A stretch of 64,000 nt of DNA from an uncultured Alphaproteobacteria bacterium. GTDB taxonomy: Bacteria; Pseudomonadota; Alphaproteobacteria; Rhodobacterales; Rhodobacteraceae. The stretch's first letter is position 1, and the number at the start of each line of letters is the position of its first letter. The notes under the pieces are model-generated. The model was not told where the DNA came from. It was given only the letters and a program-made list of their open reading frames with translations, and ran no database searches. Location: positions 171,270 through 235,269 of the forward strand of contig CACBAO010000001.1 of assembly GCA_902537235.1 (NCBI GenBank), written 5' to 3'. This document shows, one piece after another, positions 19,066 through 29,270 of the stretch. The translations under genes were made by a program, and so were the position numbers.

Positions 19066-19878
19066 ATGAAAAATCGTTTCAAAGTTAGTGTTTTAGGAGC
19101 TTCAGGTCGAATGGGATCTAAAATAATAAAAAAAATTTCTAAATTATCCACCATAGACTTACACTTTGTATTGGAGCATAAAGGGCACGGTTGGATAGGA
19201 CAAGATTGTGGAGAAAAACTTCTAGGTAGACCTAATAATATTTTGATAACGGATGATTTAAACTTGGCTTTAGACGGTGCAGAAGCTGTTATCGATTTTA
19301 GCACGCCAGATACCTCGTTGGAGTGTGTCAAGGTTTGCGCACAGACTGATACTGCTCATGTAATTGGAACAACTGGCTTTGACCTAGGACAAGAAAATGA
19401 GATCAGCGAGTATGCAAAGAGAGTAGTGGTTGTTAAGGCAGGAAATATGAGCCTAGGAATAAATGTATTAACCAGCTTAGTCGAGAAGGTTTCATCTTCT
19501 CTAGACCTAGACTTCGATATAGAAATTTTGGAAATGCATCATCGAGATAAAGTTGATGCACCCTCTGGAACTGCTTTAATGCTAGGTGAAGCAGCAGCTA
19601 GAGGCAAAGGAAAAAGTCTTCCAGAATTAAGAGTGGCGTTACGTGATGGCATATCACATGGTCGTGAAAAAGGCTCAATAGGTTTTGCTTCCCTTAGGGG
19701 TGGTGGTGTAGTGGGTGAACACGAAGTTTCTTTTACATCTGACTCGGAACGAATATCTATTAAACACGAAGCATTCTCGAGAGATATTTTTGTAAACGGA
19801 GCAATAAAAGCAGCCTTGTGGTCTAAAGAAAAGGAACCAGGTCTCTATGACATGTTAAATGTTTTAAACTTGAGGTAG
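19066..19878 (+). CDS. dapB: 4-hydroxy-tetrahydrodipicolinate reductase
   Basis: A 270-aa NAD(P)H-dependent reductase of the lysine/diaminopimelate pathway. The Rossmann motif is VLGASGRMGSKI near the start. AVIDFSTPDT and VIGTTGF follow, and then the DapB signature EILEMHHRDKVDAPSGTAL with the catalytic His/Lys. The start is the ATG at 19066 because TGAGGA ends 5 bp upstream; an in-frame TTG at 19051 sits on that site. dapF, a later step of the same pathway, is at 33194-34006. The lytic transglycosylase gene follows after 7 bp. Confidence 0.97.
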   Translation: MKNRFKVSVLGASGRMGSKIIKKISKLSTIDLHFVLEHKGHGWIGQDCGEKLLGRPNNILITDDLNLALDGAEAVIDFSTPDTSLECVKVCAQTDTAHVIGTTGFDLGQENEISEYAKRVVVVKAGNMSLGINVLTSLVEKVSSSLDLDFDIEILEMHHRDKVDAPSGTALMLGEAAARGKGKSLPELRVALRDGISHGREKGSIGFASLRGGGVVGEHEVSFTSDSERISIKHEAFSRDIFVNGAIKAALWSKEKEPGLYDMLNVLNLR

Positions 19879-19885
19879 TCAACAC

Positions 19886-21085
19886 ATGAAACCCAATCTT
19901 AAAACTTTAGCTTTTTTACTGATATTTAGCTTACCGTCGGTTGTATTGGGCAAAACGTTTACTAATTGTGGAGGGGATTTTAGTGTTTTTTTAAAAGAAA
20001 CAGAAAGGTATGCAACTGGTATCAGTATAAGTACGGAAGTTGTAAAAAAAACTATTAGACTAGCAAAATTTAACCCGGCCATTATTAAACTTGATAGACA
20101 ACAAAGAAGTTTCAAATTGAGCTTCCTTGATTTCTCCAAAAGAGCAATAAATGATTACAGATTGGTAAATGGGAAAAAACAATTTAAAAAATATCAAACT
20201 GTTTTTGATAAAGCATTAGCTGTATATGGAGTGCCAAAAGAAGTGATTACGGCTTTTTGGGCTATGGAGACTGATTTTGGAGCCGTTCAAGGAAATTTTA
20301 ATACTCTTAATTCCTTAGCTTCCTTGGCATTTGACTGTAGACGACCCGAGCTCTTTCAGCCTGAATTCATTGCAGCAATGCAATTGATTGAGCGTGGCGA
20401 TATTGATTATGATACAACAGGAGCTTGGGCAGGAGAAATAGGGCAAGTTCAGATGTTACCGCAGGATATCTTGGAATTTGGTATTGACGGTAACAAGGAC
20501 GGCCAGATTTCTTTAAAGGAAACGCCTGAAGATGCAATTTTAACAGCAGCCAATTTGATAAACCATATGGGTTGGGAAAAGGGGGAGGCTTGGTTAGAAG
20601 AAGTGATATTACCGAAAGACTTTTATTGGGAATTAGCGGGATTTGGAAGGGGAAGAGCTCTTAAAGATTGGGAAAACTTAGGCCTAAAATTAAGAGGAGA
20701 AAAATTCAAAATAGATAAAAACCTTTATTCAACGCTCTTATTGCCCCAGGGAAAGGAAGGTCCAGCATTTCTTGCATTTGAAAATTTTGAAGTTTATTTG
20801 AAATGGAACGATAGCTTCATCTATACTGTTACAGCTGCTCACTTAGCTAAAAGACTTGGTGGAGCAAAAAAATATAAGCATAACAACCCATCTGATATTT
20901 TAGATATTGAAGCAATGATAAAATTACAAAATGTTCTAAGATCTAAAGGTTATGATGTTGGAAAAGTAGACGGAATATTAGGTGCAAAGACTAGACAGGC
21001 TGTTAGGTCTGTTCAATTAGAATTTGGACTTTCAGCAGACAGTTGGCCAACAAAAGAGCTCCTAAGAAAGCTCCTAATAAATTAG
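19886..21085 (+). CDS. MltB-type lytic murein transglycosylase with peptidoglycan-binding domain
   Basis: A 399-aa secreted or periplasmic enzyme that cuts glycan strands of murein to form 1,6-anhydro ends. A signal peptide covers about 1-22. The SLT_2 catalytic domain (about 25-320) has the catalytic Glu128 in AFWAMETDFG and WAGEIGQVQMLP. An EF-hand loop at 201-212 (DGNKDGQISLKE) parallels the calcium site known in E. coli Slt35/MltB. A C-terminal PG_binding_1 domain (about 330-397) contains KGYDVGKVDGILGAKTRQAV. There is no lipobox, so it is probably soluble. It follows dapB closely, so lysine/DAP and wall genes are neighbours. Confidence 0.93.
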   Translation: MKPNLKTLAFLLIFSLPSVVLGKTFTNCGGDFSVFLKETERYATGISISTEVVKKTIRLAKFNPAIIKLDRQQRSFKLSFLDFSKRAINDYRLVNGKKQFKKYQTVFDKALAVYGVPKEVITAFWAMETDFGAVQGNFNTLNSLASLAFDCRRPELFQPEFIAAMQLIERGDIDYDTTGAWAGEIGQVQMLPQDILEFGIDGNKDGQISLKETPEDAILTAANLINHMGWEKGEAWLEEVILPKDFYWELAGFGRGRALKDWENLGLKLRGEKFKIDKNLYSTLLLPQGKEGPAFLAFENFEVYLKWNDSFIYTVTAAHLAKRLGGAKKYKHNNPSDILDIEAMIKLQNVLRSKGYDVGKVDGILGAKTRQAVRSVQLEFGLSADSWPTKELLRKLLIN

Positions 21086-21520
21086 CTAAATGTTTTGAAT
21101 AAAATATTTGAACCCAGTATCCACAACTTTTTCAAAAGCTTTTTCTTTGTTCATAATTACAGAGCGATGATTTTTCTCAAGGTGTTCTGTTTTTCTCATC
21201 GTTGCGGCACATCGGTAAATATGGCATATTTTATGGGCCCAAATTTTATATTCCGGCATGTACGTAAAACGTTGGAATATCCCTTCTTTTTTAAGAACTT
21301 TAATGCCCCAACCTGTTTCCTCTATTACCTCTCGATAAAGAGCACGAATGAGTGACTCATTCTCATTCGTGCCCCCTCCGGGTAATTGAAGCTCTATACC
21401 ATTCTCTTTAGTTATTTGCTCTGTTAAAATTAAGCCATTCTTTTGCAAAATAATACCATAGGCACCAACTCTTCTCTGGTATTTAATTTTGTAATTAACT
21501 CTTTCACCAAACAGCTTCAA
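21086..21520 (-). CDS. NUDIX hydrolase
   Basis: A 144-aa hydrolase of nucleoside-diphosphate-linked substrates. The NUDIX box is complete: G-x5-E-x7-REVIEETGW, about residues 49-71, preceded by LQLPGGG. The substrate is not evident. The start is a TTG at 21520; no ATG lies near the N-terminal end of the conserved region. Its stop abuts that of the convergent lytic transglycosylase gene with no intervening base. Confidence 0.88.
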   Translation of the reverse strand: MKLFGERVNYKIKYQRRVGAYGIILQKNGLILTEQITKENGIELQLPGGGTNENESLIRALYREVIEETGWGIKVLKKEGIFQRFTYMPEYKIWAHKICHIYRCAATMRKTEHLEKNHRSVIMNKEKAFEKVVDTGFKYFIQNI

Positions 21521-21598
21521 TGCTTACTACCGAATTATTGTTGTTTTCGCATTTAATATTAAATAAACATCAATAAACGCCAAATAAAAACGAAGTAT

Positions 21599-22492
21599 AT
21601 GAAAAATAATTTTTTAGACTCAATTTTGCCCTTTCAGATTGATGATAACAATCTAAGAGGTCGATTTGCACGCATAGAGAGGTTAGCTTCTGATATAATA
21701 AAACATCATCGCTTCCCTGATAAAGTTTGCAAACTCCTATTTGAAGCACTACTACTCACCATTTTAATAGGAGAGATGATTAAAATAAGATGGAGACTTT
21801 CATTACAGATAAGAGGTAATGAGAGTATTAAGTTGTTGGCAACAGATTATTATGCCCCAAAGGATCAGGGAAAGCCTGCAAATATAAGAGCATATGCAGA
21901 TTATGATAAGGAAGCTACGCATTTAAATCTCGATACAGGATTATTCGCAATTACTATTGATCAAGGTAAAAACATGGAGCCATATCAGGGCATAACCCCA
22001 ATTATTGAGGGCAGTCTTAGAAAATCAGCCGAAAATTATTTTTTTCAGTCAGAACAAATTAAAACTTTTTTTGACTTAAATATAACTAAGAAGCACAGTG
22101 AAAAAAGCGGAAGAAATTGGATTGCCTCAGGGTTTATGTTGCAAGCATTGCCAGACGAGCATGATAACAAATATATTGATGACAAAAATTGGGATATTTT
22201 AAAGGAAAGAATAACTGAACAAATAAAAGATTCAATGAATGCAGAATTTAATCAATATCAATTTTTGGATAATATTTTCCAACACAGCGCATTAAGAGTA
22301 TTTAAAGAGACAAAGATAAAATTTGGATGCTCTTGTAAACGAAAAACACTACTCTACACTTTATCTAAGTATCCAAAAGAGCAGCTAGAAGATATGTGTG
22401 ATAAGAAGGAAAAAATTTCTGCAAACTGTCAATTCTGTGGACGAAAATTTCAGTTTTCACTTAAACAAATTCTTGACTACTATGAAGGTTGA
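21599..22492 (+). CDS. hslO: Redox-regulated chaperone Hsp33
   Basis: A 297-aa cytosolic holdase activated by oxidation. The zinc-binding redox switch is intact: C244-x-C246 (FGCSC) and C277-x2-C280 (CQFC). The N-terminal domain has GRFARI and the middle carries GTLFAITIDQ-like and PYQGITPII segments of the family. It overlaps the NUDIX CoA pyrophosphatase gene by 11 bp, giving hslO-NUDIX-cca on one strand. Confidence 0.93.
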   Translation: MKNNFLDSILPFQIDDNNLRGRFARIERLASDIIKHHRFPDKVCKLLFEALLLTILIGEMIKIRWRLSLQIRGNESIKLLATDYYAPKDQGKPANIRAYADYDKEATHLNLDTGLFAITIDQGKNMEPYQGITPIIEGSLRKSAENYFFQSEQIKTFFDLNITKKHSEKSGRNWIASGFMLQALPDEHDNKYIDDKNWDILKERITEQIKDSMNAEFNQYQFLDNIFQHSALRVFKETKIKFGCSCKRKTLLYTLSKYPKEQLEDMCDKKEKISANCQFCGRKFQFSLKQILDYYEG

Positions 22493-23117
22493 ATTTTCAA
22501 AAAAAGAAGAACTAATAGAAAAAATAAGAGGTATTATCAACCCTACTGACTATCATAACGATTTTACAAGAAAAGCGGATACCACCTTTGATTTACACCA
22601 TACGCAAAACAGAACAAATATAAATTTACACCCCGCTTCAGTCCTGGTTCCATTACAATATGAAAATTCTGTGTGGCAAGTTATTTTAACTCGCCGTTCA
22701 ATGAATATGAAAAAGCATTCGGGACAAATTTCTTTTCCAGGAGGCAAGTTTGATGATAAAGATAAAAGTCTTGACGTTACAGCGCTAAGAGAAGCTTTTG
22801 AAGAAATCGGTTTAAGCTCGCTAAATGTATTTCTAATTGGTTCTTTACCATCACATGAAACAATAACTGGTTTCAGGATATTCCCGTTTATTGGAATTGT
22901 AAGTGGATATGAAATTCAAATAAATAGCTCAGAGGAGGTCTCCGAAGTATTTAAAGTACCACTAGAGTTTTTATTGGATAGTGAAAGGTATTCGGAGCAC
23001 TCTTTTACTTGGAATGGAGAGAAAAGATCATTTTTGGCGGTTCCTTATGGGCCGTATTATATTTGGGGTGCGACAGCAAGAATTCTTTATAATTTCTCAA
23101 AAATTTTCTCAAGTTAG
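22482..23117 (+). CDS. NUDIX CoA pyrophosphatase family protein
   Basis: A 211-aa NUDIX protein. The signature LTRRSMNMKKHSGQISFPGG leads into the NUDIX box G-x-F...ALREAFEEIGL, which is the UPF0035/CoA-diphosphatase pattern; such enzymes hydrolyse CoA to 4'-phosphopantetheine and 3',5'-ADP. The start is the ATG at 22482, inside the end of hslO (ATGAAGGTTGA overlap). The frame is open 28 codons further up but only as hslO shadow. cca follows after 9 bp, a pairing familiar from Rhodobacterales. Confidence 0.88.
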   Translation: MKVEFSKKEELIEKIRGIINPTDYHNDFTRKADTTFDLHHTQNRTNINLHPASVLVPLQYENSVWQVILTRRSMNMKKHSGQISFPGGKFDDKDKSLDVTALREAFEEIGLSSLNVFLIGSLPSHETITGFRIFPFIGIVSGYEIQINSSEEVSEVFKVPLEFLLDSERYSEHSFTWNGEKRSFLAVPYGPYYIWGATARILYNFSKIFSS

Positions 23118-23126
23118 AGATATAAT

Positions 23127-24287
23127 ATGAAAAAAGTGAATGTAGAAAAGGTTTTCGGTTCAGAGCTAAAAGAACTTATGCGTCTACTTAGTTCATCAGG
23201 AAAGGAATGCTATATTGTTGGAGGAGCAGTTAGGGATTTATTACTCGGGTATAAAAAATTTAAAGATGTTGATCTAACCACTTCTTTAAGCGTTGAGCAA
23301 CTAAAACAAATTTTTCATCAAAACCAAATAAGGTTTGATGATAGAGCACTAAAGTACGGTTGCTTGACAGTTAGAAATAAAAAAAGAAATTTCCAAATAA
23401 CATCTTTTAGGAAAGACATCCGAACTTTCGGTAGGGGGGCTGATATTGAGTTTGTTGAAAATATTGAAGAGGATGCAAAACGACGTGACTTTACTATTAA
23501 CGCTATTTATTGTTCCTATAGTGGGCAAATAATCGATCCATTAGGAAATTTAGAAGATTTAAATAAAATAAAGTTAGACTTTATAGGTGATCCTGAGTTT
23601 AGAATAAAAGAAGACTTTTTAAGGATATTAAGATTCTTTCGGTTTGTTGCAGTCTTAGATTTAAAAGATGAAAATGTCGCTTCAAACAATTTACCGATTA
23701 TCAAAAAGCATATAAATGGAATAAGTGACTTAAGTTATGAAAGGGTGGCTTCAGAGATTAGAAAAATACTTCTTGCTAGGTCTCCATTCTTTGCTTTGAA
23801 GCTCATGAATAAAGTGGATCTTTATAAAAAATTCTTCGGAATTTACTCTCAATCCGCACTCCTTAAATTAGAAAAATTGGAGATTAGGTTTAATTTGACA
23901 CCATCTTTGGTAAGGAGATTATTAGCTCTCGAGATTAAGACCTCGTTCCCTCTTTTGATAAAAAAAGAAAAAAAATATTGCAATCAATTAAATAATCTAT
24001 TGGGTCTGGACCATAATCCTGATTATCTAGGGTATAAATTAGGTGAAAAAGCCAGCATAGATTTGCTAATAATAAAAGAAGTCAAAGAAGGATTTACTAT
24101 AACGGCCAAAGATATAGAGAAAATAAAGAAAGCATCTAGAAAAATTTTTCCAATAAAGTTCTCAGATGTTCATCCTTTGACGAAAAACTTAAATACAACT
24201 AAAGAAAAAATAAACTTAATGGAAACATTTTGGATAGGTTCTGGGTTCAAAGCATCTAAGGAAAAGTTGCTAAGTTTGCTGAGTTAA
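23127..24287 (+). CDS. cca: CCA tRNA nucleotidyltransferase / poly(A) polymerase head-domain protein
   Basis: A 386-aa class II nucleotidyltransferase that adds or repairs the CCA end of tRNAs. The head domain shows IVGGAVRDLLLG, KDVDLTTS with the metal aspartates, TVRNKKRNFQITSFRKD and RRDFTINAIYC. The RNA-binding neck reads EDFLRILRFFRFVA. The C-terminal half is typical of alphaproteobacterial members. The one visible tRNA gene already encodes CCA, so the role may be repair. The stop overlaps that of convergent hemF (24284-24287). Confidence 0.92.
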   Translation: MKKVNVEKVFGSELKELMRLLSSSGKECYIVGGAVRDLLLGYKKFKDVDLTTSLSVEQLKQIFHQNQIRFDDRALKYGCLTVRNKKRNFQITSFRKDIRTFGRGADIEFVENIEEDAKRRDFTINAIYCSYSGQIIDPLGNLEDLNKIKLDFIGDPEFRIKEDFLRILRFFRFVAVLDLKDENVASNNLPIIKKHINGISDLSYERVASEIRKILLARSPFFALKLMNKVDLYKKFFGIYSQSALLKLEKLEIRFNLTPSLVRRLLALEIKTSFPLLIKKEKKYCNQLNNLLGLDHNPDYLGYKLGEKASIDLLIIKEVKEGFTITAKDIEKIKKASRKIFPIKFSDVHPLTKNLNTTKEKINLMETFWIGSGFKASKEKLLSLLS

Positions 24288-25177
24288 ACCCACTCTGCTG
24301 TTGGAGGTAAGCTCATTAATACTGCATCTATATTGTGTCCTGTCTGTAAGCCAAACTTTGTGCCTCTGTCGTAAACTAAGTTAAATTCAGCGTAAAGGCC
24401 CCTCTTTTGTTCTTGGATTTTCTTATCCTGTGGTGTCCAATCTTTCAGATAGTGTTTTTTTACTATTGGTATATAGGCTTCAATAAATGCTTCTCCAACA
24501 TCTCTGGTGAAAGAAAAATCCTTTTCCCAGTCACCAGTGCAGAGATCATCAAAAAATATTCCACCTACTCCTCTTGCAACTTTTCTATGTGGTATGAAAA
24601 AATATTCATCAGCCCATTCCTTAAATTTTTTGTAGTAACTCTGATTATGCTTATCACATTTCTTTTCCAGAATTTGATGAAAGAAATTTGTGTCATCGTC
24701 ATTTTCTATCGACGGATTTAAGTCGGTACCTCCTCCAAACCACCATGCATGAGGTGTCCAAAACATTCTTGTATTAAGGTGTATGGCAGGTGTATGAGGA
24801 TTTCTCATATGCGCTACAAGGCTGATGCCTGAGGCCCAAAATCTGGGGTCATCTTTGAGCTCAGGGATAGCTTTCCTAGCTGTAATACTCTTTTGTGCTT
24901 CTGGTGCAAGGTTTCCATATACTGCAGAAACATTTACGCCTACTTTCTCAAATATTCGACCACCTTTAAGCGTTGCCATGACGCCCCCACCGCCATCTTC
25001 TTTGTCGTCTGTTTCTCTTACTGTACTCTTTCTCTCAAATTTTTTTGCCGCCAAATCACTCTTGGGAGACAATTTTAAGTGATCTTCTTCTAATATTTCA
25101 AACTCTTCGCAAATTTTATCTCTTAAATCTTTGAACCATTTTTCTGCCTGATCTTTTTGTTGCTGACCTATCATCAT
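24284..25177 (-). CDS. hemF: Oxygen-dependent coproporphyrinogen III oxidase
   Basis: A 297-aa enzyme that oxidatively decarboxylates coproporphyrinogen III in aerobic heme synthesis. Motifs are GGGGVMATLKGGRIFEK, the conserved PHTPAIHLNTR with its His, WWFGGGTDLNP and GGIFFDDL, then RGLYAEFNLVYDRGTKFGLQTG. Tandem ATGs open the gene. Its dependence on O2 fits an aerobic organism, and hemH is elsewhere in the window. The stop overlaps that of cca. Confidence 0.97.
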   Translation of the reverse strand: MMIGQQQKDQAEKWFKDLRDKICEEFEILEEDHLKLSPKSDLAAKKFERKSTVRETDDKEDGGGGVMATLKGGRIFEKVGVNVSAVYGNLAPEAQKSITARKAIPELKDDPRFWASGISLVAHMRNPHTPAIHLNTRMFWTPHAWWFGGGTDLNPSIENDDDTNFFHQILEKKCDKHNQSYYKKFKEWADEYFFIPHRKVARGVGGIFFDDLCTGDWEKDFSFTRDVGEAFIEAYIPIVKKHYLKDWTPQDKKIQEQKRGLYAEFNLVYDRGTKFGLQTGHNIDAVLMSLPPTAEWV

Positions 25178-25247
25178 ATTCCCAATTTTTCTAATCTTTA
25201 AAAGACAATGCTATTAATAAGATAGCATACGAAGTACTTTTAGATAA

Positions 25248-25973
25248 ATGAAAATAAGATTAGATCAATATATTATGGAATTGGGTCTGGCAGGATCAAG
25301 AAATAGGGCGCAGGAGCTGATAAAGGAAGGATTTGTTTTACTAAATGGAAAAATATGTAACAAACCTGCAAAAGAAATTATAACAGGATCAAGCGTTTCT
25401 ATAGTTGAACAACAGCAGTGGGTAAGTCGAGCAGGAAAAAAATTGTTTGAAGCTCTAAAAAGTTTTGAGGTGAAGGTTGAGGGGAAAACGGCCTTAGATG
25501 TAGGCTCGTCTACGGGTGGCTTTACACAAGTTCTGCTTTATGAGGGAGCAGAAAAAATTACATCAGTTGACGTTGGAACAGAGCAGCTTCATTCAAGTCT
25601 AAGAAATGTCGCACGGATTTCTTTATTAGAACAAACGGATATAAGAGATATTTCATCAAGACTGAAAGATTCCTTTGACCTAGTTGTTGTAGATGTTGCC
25701 TTTATTTCATTATCAAAAATTATTAAAGATATAGAAACTGTTGCAAGAAAAGAGGGGGACATTATTTTATTATATAAACCTCAATTCGAAGTTGGAAAAC
25801 AGAATATTTCAAAAAATGGTGTAGTAAAAAAGGAGACAGACACTCAGAAAATACTTGGTCATTTCCTTAAATCCTTGGAAAAGAGTAGCTTATATTTTGT
25901 AAAGTGCAGAAAAGCGTATATCACTGGAAAAAAAGGCAATCAGGAAATTTTCGTACATCTAAAAAAGTGCTGA
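25248..25973 (+). CDS. tlyA: TlyA-family rRNA methyltransferase (S4 plus FtsJ-like domain)
   Basis: A 241-aa protein: an S4 RNA-binding domain (RLDQYIMELGLAGSRNRAQ to about residue 60), then a Rossmann methyltransferase with WVSRAGKKL, ALDVGSSTGGFTQVLL, SVDVG and DLVVVDVAFISL, and a late KPQFEVGK. TlyA enzymes 2'-O-methylate cytidines of 16S and 23S rRNA; some are called hemolysins historically. The start is the ATG at 25248. The stop lies 3 bp from that of convergent aroC. Confidence 0.92.
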   Translation: MKIRLDQYIMELGLAGSRNRAQELIKEGFVLLNGKICNKPAKEIITGSSVSIVEQQQWVSRAGKKLFEALKSFEVKVEGKTALDVGSSTGGFTQVLLYEGAEKITSVDVGTEQLHSSLRNVARISLLEQTDIRDISSRLKDSFDLVVVDVAFISLSKIIKDIETVARKEGDIILLYKPQFEVGKQNISKNGVVKKETDTQKILGHFLKSLEKSSLYFVKCRKAYITGKKGNQEIFVHLKKC

Positions 25974-25976
25974 TTG

Positions 25977-27077
25977 CTATAATATAGTGCCAGAATTGGG
26001 CCCAATTTGGCCCCTATGTAGTAAAAAATGATCCAAAATAATACAAGCTACCATAGCTTCTCCTACTGGCACTGCTCTTATTCCTACACACGGGTCATGT
26101 CTTCCTCTTGTCGAAACTGTGGTTGAAGATCCTGCTTTTGTAATTGACTTTCTCTCGCTTAAAATTGATGACGTCGGCTTGACAGCAAATCTTGTAACAA
26201 TATCCTGACCCGAAGTTATACCACCCAAAACACCTCCGGCATTATTTGATGTAAAAGAGATTTTTTCGTCCTCCAAAAAGATTTCATCAGCATTCTCTAT
26301 TCCTTCAATCTCAGCAGCTTGCATACCAATGCCTATCTCAACACCTTTCACAGCATTAATCGACATCAGACCGCTTGCTAGATCTGAATCCATCTTTGCG
26401 TATAAGGGCGCTCCCAGCCCTGCGGGTACGCCCTTAGCAACGATTTCAATCATCGCACCAACAGAATTACCACTTTTACGAAGTTCTTTTATATACTTCT
26501 CCCAACTTGGAACCATAGTCTTGTCAGGACACCAAAAGTCATTTTCTCTAATTGTAGTTTCAGAAAAATTTTCTCTATCAATTTCCAATTTTCCAATTCG
26601 GATCAGATAGCCTGTTATCTCTATGTCTGGAGCGATATCTGCTAGTATCTTTCTAGCTATTCCTCCTGCCGCTACTCTGGATGCTGTTTCTCTTGCTGAA
26701 GATCTTCCGCCTCCTCTATAGTCTCTTATTCCATACTTAAGGTGATATGTAAGGTCCGCGTGACCTGGTCTAAATGTATTTGCAATTTCACTATAGTCCT
26801 TTGATCTTTGATCTTGATTTTCAATGAATAGTTGAATTGGAGTGCCTGTGGTTACGCCTTCAAATGTTCCTGAGAGTATCTTAACCTTATCCAATTCTTT
26901 TCTTTGGGTTGTATATTTGCTTTGGCCCGGCCTTCTTCTGTCTAACCAAGGTTGTATATCAGCTTCACTAAGTTCTACGCCGGGCGGGCACCCATCAATT
27001 GTTGCTCCAATTGCACTCCCGTGGCTTTCCCCCCAAGTAGTTACTTTAAACAAGTGGCCAAATGAATTAATCGACAT
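25977..27077 (-). CDS. aroC: Chorismate synthase
   Basis: A 366-aa FMN-dependent enzyme that makes chorismate from EPSP, the end of the shikimate pathway. It begins [20 protein letters not shown], the family N-terminus, so I set the start at the ATG at 27077 rather than the TTG at 27086. The signatures are [27 protein letters not shown] and [18 protein letters not shown]. No other aro gene is visible nearby. Confidence 0.97.
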   Translation of the reverse strand: MSINSFGHLFKVTTWGESHGSAIGATIDGCPPGVELSEADIQPWLDRRRPGQSKYTTQRKELDKVKILSGTFEGVTTGTPIQLFIENQDQRSKDYSEIANTFRPGHADLTYHLKYGIRDYRGGGRSSARETASRVAAGGIARKILADIAPDIEITGYLIRIGKLEIDRENFSETTIRENDFWCPDKTMVPSWEKYIKELRKSGNSVGAMIEIVAKGVPAGLGAPLYAKMDSDLASGLMSINAVKGVEIGIGMQAAEIEGIENADEIFLEDEKISFTSNNAGGVLGGITSGQDIVTRFAVKPTSSILSERKSITKAGSSTTVSTRGRHDPCVGIRAVPVGEAMVACIILDHFLLHRGQIGPNSGTIL

Positions 27078-27154
27078 TTCTAACAATCTTTCTATTTAGA
27101 TTTTTGTCAGTTAATAAATCAATAATAGATGAAAAAAGGTTGCTGCCTACTAAA

Positions 27155-27913
27155 TTAAACTTTTTTGTACTTGTGTGGTGCCCAAAGCTTTTTATTCGTA
27201 AAATATAATAATACAGAAAGAAGCAACAGGAGTAGTACCGCCCTAAAGCCCGTTTCCTTCCTCACGTTCAACTTCGGCTCTGCAGCCCACATTAAAAATG
27301 CTGCTACATCTTCAGCTTCTTGTTGGAGGGTAGCCTCAGTCCCATCCATATATTCTACATCGTCACCCCAAAGAGGCTGAGACATAGCAATCCATCCACC
27401 AGGATACAATTTGTTGCCATATAAAACAGAGCCAGCTTGCTCTTTCTCTTCTTCAGTATAACTTTTTAAAAGCGATACGATATATTCCGCCCCTCCCACG
27501 CGCGCTTTAGCCATAAGGCTTAAATTGGGGGCGTTTTCAACCATTGATCCGCTAAAGTAATCAGAAGGTACTGCACTTCTATCGTCATCAATGTCAGGGT
27601 CATAAACATCAAACTGAGCAGCATACGCTTTGACTTGCTCAGGGGGTAGTTCAGGTCCTCCCTTATCGCCAAGATTACGATATGCTACATGCGTCAGTCC
27701 ATGACACCCTGCGCATACCTCAGTGAAGACTTGAAGTCCACGCTGCAATTGCTTTTTATCATATGTCCCAAAGACTCCTTCAAATGAAAAATCTACGTTA
27801 TCTATCTTTCCAACTGGTCCAGCTGAATAGGCCTGACCTATAAATAATAGCTGAGCTACTAGGACAAAGTTACAAATAGCGCCCTTTATGAAAGCCTTAT
27901 TCTGCAGGTTCAT
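27155..27913 (-). CDS. petC: Cytochrome c1 of the bc1 complex
   Basis: A 252-aa membrane-anchored c-type cytochrome passing electrons from the Rieske protein to cytochrome c. A signal peptide (about 1-31, ending AYSAG) precedes the heme motif CAGCH (67-71). The axial Met is probably in [11 protein letters not shown], and a C-terminal membrane helix ([13 protein letters not shown]) is followed by a basic tail. The start is the ATG at 27913, with GGAGGTG directly upstream; the frame is open further up to 28000 but inside petB. It overlaps petB by 17 bp. This is the last gene of petABC. Confidence 0.96.
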   Translation of the reverse strand: MNLQNKAFIKGAICNFVLVAQLLFIGQAYSAGPVGKIDNVDFSFEGVFGTYDKKQLQRGLQVFTEVCAGCHGLTHVAYRNLGDKGGPELPPEQVKAYAAQFDVYDPDIDDDRSAVPSDYFSGSMVENAPNLSLMAKARVGGAEYIVSLLKSYTEEEKEQAGSVLYGNKLYPGGWIAMSQPLWGDDVEYMDGTEATLQQEAEDVAAFLMWAAEPKLNVRKETGFRAVLLLLLLSVLLYFTNKKLWAPHKYKKV

Positions 27914-29252
27914 ACACACCTCCGTTAGGTGAACTTTCCTTTGTTTCACTTTTCTCCAGTTTCTTGTTCCAATCTTCCTCAATTGTTTTGGGTTGCTCAT
28001 CTGGGGTTTCGGTGATCCCTAGTAATGGAAGTATTATTAAAAAATAAGCAAACCAATAGCTGGACCCGATAAGTGATATTGTGGAATAAGGTTGCTCGGC
28101 AGGTTTTGCACCTACCCAGGTCAGAACAAAAAAATCTAACACCAACAAACCAAACCACCACTTGAATTGAGGTCGATATCTTCCGGATCGAACAGAAGAC
28201 GTGTCAAGCCATGGAGCAAGCGCCATAACTGCAATTGCACCAAACATAGCGAGAACTCCAAAAAATTTTGCGTCGATTATTCCCCCTGATATGAATGAAG
28301 TGAATTGAACGATCCACACATCAGCAGTGAAAGCACGAAGAATTGCATAGAAAGGTAAAAAGTACCATTCCGGGACAATATGGGCTGGTGTTACAAGAGG
28401 ATCAGCTTCAATGTAGTTATCTGGGTGCCCAAGATAATTTGGAATAAACCCCACAATAGCAGCGAAAATTGCCAAAATAATCGCAAGCGCAACAAGGTCT
28501 TTCATTACGAAATAAGGGAAAAATGGAAGAGTGTCTTTCTCTGCCTCTTCTTTGGATCCGCGCCTAACTTCTACGCCGGTTGGGTTATTATTTCCAGTTG
28601 TATGAAAAGCCCATATGTGAGTAGCAACCAATCCCAGGATTACAAACGGTAGCAAATAATGTAGGCTGAAAAATCGAGTTAACGTTGCATTATCTACTGC
28701 TGGGCCCCCTAAAAGCCACGTCTGAAGTGACTCCCCTACGAACGGGATAGCTCCAAACAAACCGGTGATAACTGTAGCCCCCCAGAAAGACATTTGACCC
28801 CAAGGAAGTACATAGCCCATAAAGGCTGTTGCCATCATCGCCAAATAAATCAACATACCTATTATCCAAGTTACTTCTCGAGGTTCTTTGTAAGAACCAT
28901 AATATAAACCCCTAAAAATATGCATGTAGACAGCTATAAAAAACAGAGAAGCACCATTAGCGTGAATGTACCTAATGGCCCATCCACCATTCACATCACG
29001 CATTATATGCTCAACACTATCAAAGGCGTGATCCACATGGGGCGTATAGTGCATAACTAAAATAATACCGGTGATTATTTGAAGGACGAGACAAAAAGTT
29101 AGAACTATCCCCCATATCCACATCCAGTTCAAATTCTTTGGAGTTGGGATCATTAAGGTGTCATAAACAAGTCTCCCGACAGGTAATCTCTTATCCAACC
29201 AAGTTTCAAATCCTTTTTTTGGTTCATATTTATCGTGTGGTATGCCGCCCAT
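27897..29252 (-). CDS. petB: Cytochrome b of the bc1 complex
   Basis: A 451-aa integral membrane subunit carrying hemes bL and bH. Readable landmarks are the quinol-site PEWYF motif (about 300), [22 protein letters not shown] with heme-binding His and [15 protein letters not shown]. At least eight hydrophobic helices are present. The C-terminus has an acidic hydrophilic tail ([13 protein letters not shown]), as in alphaproteobacterial cytochrome b. It is the middle gene of petABC, 18 bp after petA. Confidence 0.97.
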   Translation of the reverse strand: MGGIPHDKYEPKKGFETWLDKRLPVGRLVYDTLMIPTPKNLNWMWIWGIVLTFCLVLQIITGIILVMHYTPHVDHAFDSVEHIMRDVNGGWAIRYIHANGASLFFIAVYMHIFRGLYYGSYKEPREVTWIIGMLIYLAMMATAFMGYVLPWGQMSFWGATVITGLFGAIPFVGESLQTWLLGGPAVDNATLTRFFSLHYLLPFVILGLVATHIWAFHTTGNNNPTGVEVRRGSKEEAEKDTLPFFPYFVMKDLVALAIILAIFAAIVGFIPNYLGHPDNYIEADPLVTPAHIVPEWYFLPFYAILRAFTADVWIVQFTSFISGGIIDAKFFGVLAMFGAIAVMALAPWLDTSSVRSGRYRPQFKWWFGLLVLDFFVLTWVGAKPAEQPYSTISLIGSSYWFAYFLIILPLLGITETPDEQPKTIEEDWNKKLEKSETKESSPNGGVYEPAE

Positions 29253-29270
29253 TTTTCTTTCCTTTGTCTA

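Noticed and set aside
27914..28000. Upstream extension of petC to 28000
   Set aside because: It would lie wholly inside petB; the ATG at 27913 has a strong ribosome binding site and gives a proper signal peptide.
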